Shown here in pieces: positions 14,292 to 21,891 of a stretch of DNA of 64,000 bases. A program made the position numbers and the translations under genes. Source of the DNA: an uncultured Bacteroidales bacterium (lineage in GTDB: Bacteria > Bacteroidota > Bacteroidia > Bacteroidales > Paludibacteraceae); NCBI GenBank assembly GCA_937891975.1, contig CALAUA010000015.1, positions 244,485 to 308,484 of the forward strand. Reading direction: 5' to 3'. The notes under the pieces were generated by a model that saw only the letters and a list, made by a program, of their open reading frames with translations, ran no database searches and had not been told where the DNA came from. The first letter of the stretch is position 1. Each line of letters starts with the position of its first letter.

Positions 14292-16947
14292 GTTGCATGC
14301 CATAGCGCAGATCTTTGTAGAGCAAGTCGGCAGCGATTTGCAACGCTACACTTTCGTCTTTCCTAATCATCGTGCAGGCTTATTCTTCCGCAAATACCTG
14401 TCGCAGTATGTGGATAAGCCCATGTTTGCTCCTCGTGTGATGAGTATCAATGAGTGCTTTGCAGAGTTGTCTGATTTGCAAGTGGCTGACCAGCTGACAC
14501 TGCTCTTGCGCCTATATAGCGAATATCGATGTTTGAAACCTGATGCTGAGTCCCTGGATCAATTCCTCTATTGGGGCAAGATGATGTTGGCGGATTTCTC
14601 GGAGATAGATAATCATCTAGTGCCCTATGTAGAGGCATTGTTTGCGTCGGTAAAGGATTTGCATACCATTGATGAGCGATTCCAATACATCACGGACAAC
14701 CAGCGGCTCGCTCTAGCACGCTTCTGGAAAGAATTTCAAGAATCCGACAAGCATCATCCCAATGTGGAGATGCATCAGCGATTCTTGCATACGTGGGACT
14801 TGCTTTATCCGCTCTATACGGCTTTGCGTGAGAACTTACTCCGCGATGGCTTGTCATACGAGGGAATGCTGCATCGAGAGGTGATTGACCATTGGCAGGA
14901 GATTCCTCAGGAGCGTTTCCGAGAGCAATATGTGTTCCTTGGGTTCAATGCGTTGACTGCATCCGAACGCGAACTGATGCTTCGTTTGCAGGAGATGGGT
15001 AGAGCGGATTTCTATTTTGATTACGATAGTCCATTTTTGCGTGATCCACAGAATAAGGCCTCTATGTTTATGGAGGAGAATCTGCGCCTATTCCAATCCC
15101 ATTACCCATTATCCAATAGCCCAACGGGCGTCCATTATCCATTAGCGCAGCGTCCCTTAGGCGAAGCCGTCCCTTACCCAATAGGCGGAACGCCGTCCAA
15201 TATCACCCTCGTCTCTGTGCCATCCACGGTGGGTGAAGTGCATGAGGTGAGTCGTATCTTGTCGGAGATCATCCCCGATGATTGTACCGATTTGACGCGT
15301 ACGGCTGTGGTGTTGCCTGATGAGCAGTTGCTGGTGCCTTTGTTGAATGTCTTTCCTGAATCGGTGAAGAAGATCAATGTCACGATGGGTTATCCGTTGC
15401 GTGCTACTTCGGTGTATATGCCAGTGGCGTATCCTAAGCAATTCTTGCAACCTATGCCCGAAATGCCTGCGGATTTCCTTTCTCAGATGCGTGAGTATTT
15501 GCTCTCGCAACTGCATGCCAACACTTCAGAGGCGATATACCAATTAACTAAGGTACTTGACCGATTAGAGGCGGCTTTGTCTGCCTATCCGCAGATTGCC
15601 TTTACGGTAGCTGATATGCAACAGCTACTCAAGATGCTTACCCTAGAAACGACCATCCCTTATGAAGGTGAACCCCTTGACGGACTGCAAGTAATGGGTG
15701 TGTTGGAGACACGTGCATTGGATTTTGATAATATCATCATTACGGATTTCAACGATGACATCTATCCCGGCCGATCACGAGGCAATAGTTTCATCCCATA
15801 TGTCTTGCGAGTGGGATTTGATATGCCTACGCCCGACCGCCAGAATGCTATCTTTGCCTACAATTTCTACCGCATGCTATCCTATGCCAAGAATGTGTGG
15901 CTGATTGCTAACTCTACGGCGGATGACCAACATTCGGGCGAGGTGTCGCGCTACTTCTATCAGATGATGTGGCAATACAATATGGATATCCGTCAAACCA
16001 TTATCACGTATCCGCTCAATTCTACTACCACGGAGGTACAGTGTCCTGCTATTAGTAAGGATCAGCGTGCTGTCCAACTAAATCATCTTTCTGCCTCGGC
16101 ATTGACGACTTATCTGCGTTGTCCTAAGTCTTTCTATTATAGATATATAGAGCATGTAGCGGAACCCGAGCTAGATGAGTCAATATCGGTGAGTGACCTT
16201 ACTTTGGGTAATGTGCTGCACGCGATTATGCAGCAGCTATATACTCCTTTTGTGGGGAAGAATATCACCGCATCAACGATTCATGAGCTGCTGGAGCGCA
16301 TCAATGAAGATACCTATTGGGAGGCGCTCGCTCCCTTGCAGGATCTCAAGGGAGATATTTTGGCAAGGAGTGTGATTCGCTCTTTGGTAAATAATATCCT
16401 TCATTACGACTATACACAAGCCCCGTTTGTGTTTATTCAAGCAGAGAAACCTGTGAATATCCAGTTGCCCAATGGTTTGAGTATTAGAGGCACAATTGAC
16501 CGCCTAGATTCCAAGGCAGGAGTGGCGCGTGTGATTGATTATAAGACGGGTTCTACGGATCTGCTGTATAAGTCGATGGCAGATGTGTTTGGCGTAGTGC
16601 CTGCGAGCGAAGATGGTGGTTATACCTTGCGAACTAAGGGTAAAAGTCAGATCTTGCAGACGATGCTCTATTGTTGGGTCATGTCGGAGCAATATCCATC
16701 TATCGCGCCTTATGTGTATGCGGCTAGACGCCTCTCGGATACTACGACAGTCACATGCGTACATACAAGCAGTTCGGACGAACCACTCCTATTTGATGAA
16801 GCGATGAAGCAGGAGTTTGTGCACGAACTGACCCAACTCATTGATGAAATTCGCAATCCAGAAATACCCTTTATGCCCTGCGCGGATGACCATCCATGTG
16901 AATATTGCGCATTCGTTTCGCTATGTGGAAGACAATTGAAAAAGTAG
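14281..16947 (+). CDS. AddB-like PD-(D/E)XK nuclease/helicase-fold protein
   Basis: 888 residues. The N-terminal two thirds resemble an AddB-type superfamily I helicase fold (FPNHRAGLFFRKYL, then VMGVLETRALDFDNIIITDFNDDIYPGR). No clear Walker A is visible, so helicase activity may be lost. The C-terminal nuclease shows GTIDRLD ... VIDYKTG (about 737-756), the PD-(D/E)XK core. Cysteines that would hold an AddB-type [4Fe-4S] cluster are RCPKSF (about 613) and CEYCAFVSLC (about 873-882). A role in recombinational repair of DNA ends is inferred. Residues about 271-306 are encoded by repeat modules (15093-15198) inserted in frame. The start overlaps the antiporter end. Confidence 0.8.
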   Translation: MRSKLHAIAQIFVEQVGSDLQRYTFVFPNHRAGLFFRKYLSQYVDKPMFAPRVMSINECFAELSDLQVADQLTLLLRLYSEYRCLKPDAESLDQFLYWGKMMLADFSEIDNHLVPYVEALFASVKDLHTIDERFQYITDNQRLALARFWKEFQESDKHHPNVEMHQRFLHTWDLLYPLYTALRENLLRDGLSYEGMLHREVIDHWQEIPQERFREQYVFLGFNALTASERELMLRLQEMGRADFYFDYDSPFLRDPQNKASMFMEENLRLFQSHYPLSNSPTGVHYPLAQRPLGEAVPYPIGGTPSNITLVSVPSTVGEVHEVSRILSEIIPDDCTDLTRTAVVLPDEQLLVPLLNVFPESVKKINVTMGYPLRATSVYMPVAYPKQFLQPMPEMPADFLSQMREYLLSQLHANTSEAIYQLTKVLDRLEAALSAYPQIAFTVADMQQLLKMLTLETTIPYEGEPLDGLQVMGVLETRALDFDNIIITDFNDDIYPGRSRGNSFIPYVLRVGFDMPTPDRQNAIFAYNFYRMLSYAKNVWLIANSTADDQHSGEVSRYFYQMMWQYNMDIRQTIITYPLNSTTTEVQCPAISKDQRAVQLNHLSASALTTYLRCPKSFYYRYIEHVAEPELDESISVSDLTLGNVLHAIMQQLYTPFVGKNITASTIHELLERINEDTYWEALAPLQDLKGDILARSVIRSLVNNILHYDYTQAPFVFIQAEKPVNIQLPNGLSIRGTIDRLDSKAGVARVIDYKTGSTDLLYKSMADVFGVVPASEDGGYTLRTKGKSQILQTMLYCWVMSEQYPSIAPYVYAARRLSDTTTVTCVHTSSSDEPLLFDEAMKQEFVHELTQLIDEIRNPEIPFMPCADDHPCEYCAFVSLCGRQLKK
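15093..15198. repeat. Heptad units plus four mini-hairpins, in frame inside the AddB-like gene
   Basis: Heptads ccaatcc, cattacc, cattatc, caatagc lead into TAG-CCC-AAC-GGG-CGTCC (15117-15133). TAGCGCAGCGTCC (15143-15155), TAG-GC-GAA-GC-CGTCC (15158-15172) and TAG-GCG-GAA-CGC-CGTCC (15182-15198) follow. The stretch is open in the gene frame and encodes about 35 Pro/Ser/Gly-rich residues. Confidence 0.8.
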
Positions 16948-16986
16948 TGTGATAATGTAAAGCGAAAAATACAAAATACAAATGTA

Positions 16987-17018
16987 TTTGTATATTCCAA
17001 AAAAAAGTAGTACTTTTG
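16987..17018 (+). promoter_or_regulatory. Bacteroidota promoter for pfp operon
   Basis: TTTG at 16987-16990, 20-base spacer, TACTTTTG at 17011-17018. The start codon lies at 17212, so the leader is about 190 bases and is mostly repeat DNA. Confidence 0.83.
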
Positions 17019-17032
17019 TAGCGGAAACTGAA

Positions 17033-17158
17033 GGGTTTAGGGTTTAAGGGGTTAAGGGACGCTCGCAGAGCGAGCTAATGGACGGTGCAGAGCACCTAAG
17101 GGATAAGGGCTCCATTAGCCCGCAGGGCGTCCAATACCCAATAGCCCAACGGGCGTCC
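17033..17158. repeat. Heptads and four mini-hairpins in the pfp leader
   Basis: gggttta twice at 17033-17046. Two inverted-orientation hairpins follow, GGAC-GCTCGC-AGA-GCGAGC-TA (17057-17077) and GGAC-GGTGC-AGA-GCACC-TA (17080-17098). Two forward hairpins with arms GCCC/GGGC follow (17116-17132, loop GCA; 17142-17158, loop AAC). Confidence 0.82.
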
Positions 17159-17211
17159 ATTACCCAATAGGGTTTAGGGAATTATTAAAACTTTTTTAAA
17201 TATATACAATT

Positions 17212-18864
17212 ATGACAATGACTAAAAGCCCATTGCAAATTGCTCGTGCTGCGTATCAACCTAAGATGCCAGTGGCTTTGCAAGGTAATGTTAGCCTCAA
17301 AGAAGGCGCAAAAACGCAATCTGTAGCGGATCAAGATGAGATTCAAAAGCTCTTCCCTAACACCTACGGAATGCCTGTAATCGAGTTTGAACCTGCTGCT
17401 GATGCTGCGGCTGTAGAAGCATTCAATGTAGGTGTGATCCTCTCTGGTGGTCAAGCTCCTGGTGGTCACAATGTGATCTGCGGTTTGTTTGACGCACTCA
17501 AGCGTATCAATCCTGCTAACAAACTCTATGGCTTCCTCGGTGGTCCTAGCGGTTTGGTAGATGGTAAGTATGCAGAACTCACTGCTCCTGTGATTGATGA
17601 GTATCGCAATACAGGTGGTTTTGATATTATCGGTTCTGGTCGTACCAAACTCGAGGAGACATGGCAATTCGACAATGGTATCAAGGTGTGCCAAGAGCTG
17701 GGTATCAAAGCTATTGTGATTATCGGTGGTGATGATAGTAATACCAACGCATGCGTACTCGCTGAGTACTACCTGCAAAAGAACTGCGGTATTCAAGTCA
17801 TCGGCTGCCCTAAGACTATTGACGGCGACCTCAAGAACGAGATGATTGAGACCTCTTTCGGTTTTGATACCGCATGTAAAACTTTCGCTGAATTGATTGG
17901 TAACATCCAACGTGATGCTAACTCTGCTAAGAAATACTGGCACTTCATCCGCCTCATGGGTCGTAGTGCAAGCCATATCGCATTGGAGTGCGCATTGCAA
18001 GCACAACCAAACGTATGCCTTATCTCTGAGGAAGTAGAGGCAAAGGCGATGACTCTTAATGATGTAGTAGAGCAAATTGTAGAGGTGATTGTAGAGCGTG
18101 CTAATGCGGGACTCAACTTCGGTACTATCCTTATCCCAGAGGGACTCATCGAGTTTATCCCAGCTATGCGTGTGCTCATCCAAGAGCTCAACGATATGTT
18201 GGCTGAGAACGAGGAGTTTGCTGCTCTTGAGGGCGATGACGCTAAGCGCGAGTATGTGAAGTCAATGCTCAGTCCTGCTTCATGCGAACTCTATCGCAGT
18301 CTGCCAAAGGGTATTGCTAAGCAATTGACCCTCGATCGTGACCCTCACGGCAATGTGATGGTGAGCCAAATCGAGACCGAGAAGCTGCTCATCGAGATGG
18401 TACAAAAACGTCTGGCTCAACTCAAGGCTGCGGGTACCTACAAGGGCAAATTCTCTGCGCTCAACCACTTCTTCGGTTACGAAGGTCGCTGCGCAATGCC
18501 AAGTAATTTCGATGCAGACTACTGCTATAGCCTCGGTAACACGGCTGCGCACTTGATTGCTGCTGGTAAGACGGGCTATATGGCACTCGTGAAGAACCTC
18601 ACCAAGCCTGCTACCGAGTGGGTGGCTGGTGGTGTACCTGTGACCATGATGATGAATATGGAGCGTCGCCACGGTAAGATGAAACCTGTGATTCAAAAGG
18701 CATTGGTTGACCTCAACGGTGCGCCATTCAAATACTTGGCTGCTCACCGTGCTGATTGGGCTGACCCACAACTCAGCTACATTTATCCAGGTCCAATCCA
18801 ATACTACGGCCCAAGTGAGGTGTGCGACCAACCAACCCGCACATTGATGCTGGAGCAAGCGTGA
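17212..18864 (+). CDS. pfp: Pyrophosphate-dependent 6-phosphofructokinase
   Basis: 550 residues, the long PPi-type clade (about 550, against about 320 for PfkA). It reversibly interconverts fructose 6-phosphate plus PPi with fructose 1,6-bisphosphate plus Pi in the cytoplasm. Seen: VGVILSGGQAPGGHNVI (73-89), GGDDS (172-176), PKTIDGDL (200-207) and MGRSASH (249-255). Asp in GGDDS blocks ATP, and the Lys of PKTIDGD marks PPi use. It coexists with ATP-type pfkA at 1985. Transcription probably begins near 17023, leaving a long repeat-rich leader. It overlaps the next gene by 4 bases. Codon use is strongly biased, suggesting high expression. ATG codons at 17212 and 17218 are both possible starts. 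Confidence 0.95.
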   Translation: MTMTKSPLQIARAAYQPKMPVALQGNVSLKEGAKTQSVADQDEIQKLFPNTYGMPVIEFEPAADAAAVEAFNVGVILSGGQAPGGHNVICGLFDALKRINPANKLYGFLGGPSGLVDGKYAELTAPVIDEYRNTGGFDIIGSGRTKLEETWQFDNGIKVCQELGIKAIVIIGGDDSNTNACVLAEYYLQKNCGIQVIGCPKTIDGDLKNEMIETSFGFDTACKTFAELIGNIQRDANSAKKYWHFIRLMGRSASHIALECALQAQPNVCLISEEVEAKAMTLNDVVEQIVEVIVERANAGLNFGTILIPEGLIEFIPAMRVLIQELNDMLAENEEFAALEGDDAKREYVKSMLSPASCELYRSLPKGIAKQLTLDRDPHGNVMVSQIETEKLLIEMVQKRLAQLKAAGTYKGKFSALNHFFGYEGRCAMPSNFDADYCYSLGNTAAHLIAAGKTGYMALVKNLTKPATEWVAGGVPVTMMMNMERRHGKMKPVIQKALVDLNGAPFKYLAAHRADWADPQLSYIYPGPIQYYGPSEVCDQPTRTLMLEQA

Positions 18865-19463
18865 AAAAACTAGCATTGCTAATACTATTGATGGTTTCGG
18901 GTATGTGCCGAGCGCAGTACTCGAACCATCAGTTGTATCAGGCGTATCTGAATCAGGATGTGAGTTTATGGGGGGAATATATTGCTTCGGCTCAGTGGGA
19001 TAGTATGTCGGTGGAGGAGCAAAAGCAATTGCTCAACTATGAGTATGGCTACACGGCTGTGGCTTTGGGACAAGACACGGTAGATGCTACAGCGATGCTG
19101 GCACGCTATGAGCAACATCTGGAGGCACTGAAATCCAACTTGTCGGAGGCAAGGTATAATGCCTATTTGACGAGTGTATATACCTATAAAATGGCACTGG
19201 ATAAGGTGCATTTCATGAGTCATGCGAAGCAACTTTTTGCTAGTATCAAGCGGGCTGCGGAGTTGGATAACGAAGATGCCTTTGTCATGGCGATGATGGG
19301 GAATGTGGAGTTTTATAATCCTTTTGGCAGCAAGAAGAAGGCATTGAAATATTTGGAAAAAGCAGATAGTTTGTACCGCCTTTCGGCTGTGGAGTATGAG
19401 CAGTGGAATCATCATGCGGTTAGAATGACGATAGAGAAGTGCAAAGAGAAATTGAATAAGTAA
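18861..19463 (+). CDS. Secreted protein of unknown function, TPR-like
   Basis: About 200 residues. GTG at 18861 overlaps the pfp stop (GTGA) and gives a clean signal peptide, MKKLALLILLMVSGMCRAQ. A longer frame from 18822 would run through pfp and put the signal peptide internally. The mature part is alpha-helical; IKRAAELDNEDAFVMAMMGNVEFYNPFGSKKKALKYLEKADSLY looks like a tetratricopeptide-type repeat. It has no enzyme motif. The coupling to pfp and to the following thioesterase (next ATG directly after its stop) indicates one operon, but I cannot infer a shared job. Confidence 0.7.
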   Translation: MKKLALLILLMVSGMCRAQYSNHQLYQAYLNQDVSLWGEYIASAQWDSMSVEEQKQLLNYEYGYTAVALGQDTVDATAMLARYEQHLEALKSNLSEARYNAYLTSVYTYKMALDKVHFMSHAKQLFASIKRAAELDNEDAFVMAMMGNVEFYNPFGSKKKALKYLEKADSLYRLSAVEYEQWNHHAVRMTIEKCKEKLNK

Positions 19464-19985
19464 ATGATGCGACTGATAAAGAATCCGTGGATAGGAGCAG
19501 AGGGGTATCATTGTTTTGGTTGTTGTCCAGATAATCCTTTTGGTTTGCAGATGAAGTTTTACGAGGAGGGTGATGATGTGGTATGCTTGTGGCATCCATC
19601 TGCTCGCTATCAATCGTGGGATAATACATTGCACGGAGGTGTGCAGTCTGTGTTGCTGGATGAGGTATGCGGTTGGGTAGTCTTTCATAAGTTGCAGGCA
19701 TCGGGTGTGACGGCCAAGATGGAGACGCGTTTTCGCAAACCAGTAGTGATACGCCAGAAATATATAGAATTGCGTGCACGCTTGCGTGAGATGCGTCGCA
19801 ATATAGCTATTGTGGATGGCGAGATTAGAAGTGCAGAGGGGGAGATTTTGGTGGAATGTACCTGTACATATTTTACTTTTGATGCGGCACACGCACCCGA
19901 GGGGGTGCCTTACCGCCCAACAGAACTAATTGGGGATGAAGTGACGAGGGAGGAAGTAGCTTCGCAAGCTACGCTGAAGAGTTAG
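19464..19985 (+). CDS. PaaI-type hotdog thioesterase
   Basis: 173 residues with a single hotdog fold. CFGCCPDNPFGLQMKFY at 17-33 and YQSWDNTLHGGVQSVLLDEVCGW (about 52-74) contain the usual HGG(V)..LLDE active-site helix of PaaI-like acyl-CoA thioesterases. It probably hydrolyses an acyl-CoA in the cytoplasm; the substrate is unknown. An acyl-CoA ligase follows at 20143, which fits acyl-CoA turnover. ATG at 19464 directly follows the preceding stop, and a second ATG is adjacent. The C-terminus (EEVASQATLKS) is encoded by the first hairpin of a repeat block (19962 onward), so the protein end appears to be set by repeat DNA. Confidence 0.85.
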   Translation: MMRLIKNPWIGAEGYHCFGCCPDNPFGLQMKFYEEGDDVVCLWHPSARYQSWDNTLHGGVQSVLLDEVCGWVVFHKLQASGVTAKMETRFRKPVVIRQKYIELRARLREMRRNIAIVDGEIRSAEGEILVECTCTYFTFDAAHAPEGVPYRPTELIGDEVTREEVASQATLKS

Positions 19986-20130
19986 CCCTTCGGGCTGAAT
20001 GATTAGCTTCGCTGAAAGCCATTGCAAGCAATGAAGAGTTAGCCCTTGGGCTGAAATTCACGAAGTAATTATTCATTCGCAAGGCGAATAACCCTTCACG
20101 AAGTAACCATTCGTTCGCAAAGCGAATTAA
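19962..20130. repeat. Mini-hairpin array between thioesterase and acyl-CoA ligase
   Basis: Successive short hairpins: AGCTT-CGC-AAGCT, AGCCC-TTC-GGGCT, CATTGC-AA-GCAATG, AGCCC-TT-GGGCT, ATTCGC-AAG-GCGAAT. They are linked by gaagagtt or cacgaagtaa words, each used twice. The arms differ between copies but stay complementary. No promoter or gene was seen in the spacer. Confidence 0.75.
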
Positions 20131-20142
20131 AAAACAAGAAGT

Positions 20143-21777
20143 ATGAAACACCATTTTTTACATTATATGGATCAAGTGATCCATAATCGTTGGCGAGATA
20201 TCGCCTTTGTGGATTACGGAGAGAAAAAACAATACACTCATGGCGAAGTGGCACAACAAGTGCAACGTTTTCACAAGTTATTTCGCCTATTAGGTATTCA
20301 GCCAGGAGATAAGATCGCTATTGCCAGTCGCAACTGCTCCAACTGGGTAGTTTCCTACATGGCTATTATGTCCTACAAGGCAGTAGCAGTAACACTCTTG
20401 CAAGATTTCAAAGCAGAGGACCTGGCACGACTTCTGGATCACTCTGATGCCAAAATGCTCATCGTAGGACCATACGTATGGCGCGAATTGCAAAACCAAA
20501 AGTTACCTGAATTAGAAGCGATTATGTCTATGGATGACTTTTCTTTCATCCATCTTGCAGATCCATACAAAGGCAATGTAGAGCACGTAATGAGCGAACC
20601 ATCTACCCTTACAGAAAATACTTTCTTTTCACTCGTTAGGGACGGTGAGATTGATTTGGATTCGCTGGCTTTGATTAACTACACTTCGGGTAGTACAGGT
20701 TCGCCTAAGGGCGTGATGATTAGCCACCGTTCACTGAGCAACAACACGGAGAATGGCTTACACATCTTGCCTGTAGAGCCAGGACAACGAGTGGTTTCTA
20801 TGTTGCCATTGGCGCATATGTTCGGTCAGTTGGCTGACTTCTTGTATCCATTCAGTGCGGGTGCGACGATCTACTATCTGACCAAAGCCCCAACCCCAAG
20901 TCTATTGCTCAAGGCGATGGCGGATGTGAATCCATATTTGGTGGCAACAGTGCCTTTGGTGATTGAGAAAATCTATAAGAAGAAACTTGACCCGCTATTG
21001 AGCAAGTTGTCGTTTAAGTTCTGCTGGTACACCCCTGGTATCATGAATATCGTGCGTGCGGTGGTAAAGAAGTCGTTGGTGAAGGCATTTGGCGGTCAAG
21101 TGCGTTACTTCCTCTGTGGCGGTGCGGCGATGAACCCAATCGTGGAGAAATGCCTATTGGATGTGAATTTTCCATTGACTATTGGCTTTGGTATGACGGA
21201 GTGTGGTCCTCTAGTCAGCGGCTTGCCACCGAAGTACTTCAAACGTCGCAGTTGTGGTGCGCCTGTACCTGGCATGGAAGCGAAGATTGATAATCCGAAC
21301 GAGAAAGGTGAAGGCGAGATTTTGGTACGTGGCGAAAATGTTATGATGGGATACTACAAGAACGAAGAAGCCACTAAAGCTGCGTTCACCGAAGACGGCT
21401 GGTTGTGTACTGGCGACTTGGGCTATATGGACAAGAAACAGAATATCTTTATCCGTGGTCGTATCAAGTCGATGTTCCTCGGTGCGAGTGGTCAGAATAT
21501 CTACCCTGAGGAGATTGAGGATAAGCTGAATAACCAAGCAGGTGTAGCGGAGTCGGTAGTGGTAGAGCGTGAAGGCAAATTGATTGGTTTGGTGTTTCCT
21601 GATGAGGAGCAGACAAAGGGCTTTAGCAAAGACGATGTGGTGCGTATGATGAAGGAAAACTTGAAGAAACTCAACGACCTATTGCCATCTTACTCGCGTG
21701 TTCATGATATTGAGGTAAAAGAAGAACCTTTTGAGAAGACACCAAAAAAGAGTATTAAACGATTCTTGTATAAGTAA
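20143..21777 (+). CDS. Long-chain acyl-CoA ligase (AMP-forming)
   Basis: 544 residues of the ANL adenylating superfamily. It activates fatty acids with ATP to acyl-AMP and then acyl-CoA. The P-loop motif is YTSGSTGSPKGVMISH (about 182-197); GFGMTECGPLVSG and GWLCTGDLGYMD follow, then a FIRGRIKSMFLGASGQNIYPEEIE hinge. The C-terminal catalytic lysine lies in PKKSIKRFLYK. Substrate length cannot be read from sequence. It sits downstream of the thioesterase across a repeat spacer; no promoter was found, so read-through from the pfp operon is possible. The ATG at 20143 gives the family's normal N-terminus. Confidence 0.9.
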   Translation: MKHHFLHYMDQVIHNRWRDIAFVDYGEKKQYTHGEVAQQVQRFHKLFRLLGIQPGDKIAIASRNCSNWVVSYMAIMSYKAVAVTLLQDFKAEDLARLLDHSDAKMLIVGPYVWRELQNQKLPELEAIMSMDDFSFIHLADPYKGNVEHVMSEPSTLTENTFFSLVRDGEIDLDSLALINYTSGSTGSPKGVMISHRSLSNNTENGLHILPVEPGQRVVSMLPLAHMFGQLADFLYPFSAGATIYYLTKAPTPSLLLKAMADVNPYLVATVPLVIEKIYKKKLDPLLSKLSFKFCWYTPGIMNIVRAVVKKSLVKAFGGQVRYFLCGGAAMNPIVEKCLLDVNFPLTIGFGMTECGPLVSGLPPKYFKRRSCGAPVPGMEAKIDNPNEKGEGEILVRGENVMMGYYKNEEATKAAFTEDGWLCTGDLGYMDKKQNIFIRGRIKSMFLGASGQNIYPEEIEDKLNNQAGVAESVVVEREGKLIGLVFPDEEQTKGFSKDDVVRMMKENLKKLNDLLPSYSRVHDIEVKEEPFEKTPKKSIKRFLYK

Positions 21778-21809
21778 GTCGTTGTAATCCTTCGGAATTG
21801 TACCACATG

Positions 21810-21875
21810 ACTGTCGTTCAGCCGTCGGCTGACCGTCGGCTGACTGTCGGGATTAATAAGTAATTGATAGGTGAT
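21810..21875. repeat. 11-bp tandem array between convergent genes
   Basis: Six 11-bp units: actgtcgttca, gccgtcggctg, accgtcggctg, actgtcgggat, taataagtaat, tgataggtgat. CAGCC-GTC-GGCTG (21819-21831) can fold as a hairpin and may help end transcription; no classical terminator is present. Confidence 0.7.
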
Positions 21876-21891
21876 TGACGGAGAACAAGTG

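Noticed and set aside
18822..18860. Upstream start for the secreted TPR-like protein
   Set aside because: It overlaps pfp extensively and hides the signal peptide; GTG at 18861 gives a normal 4-base overlap.
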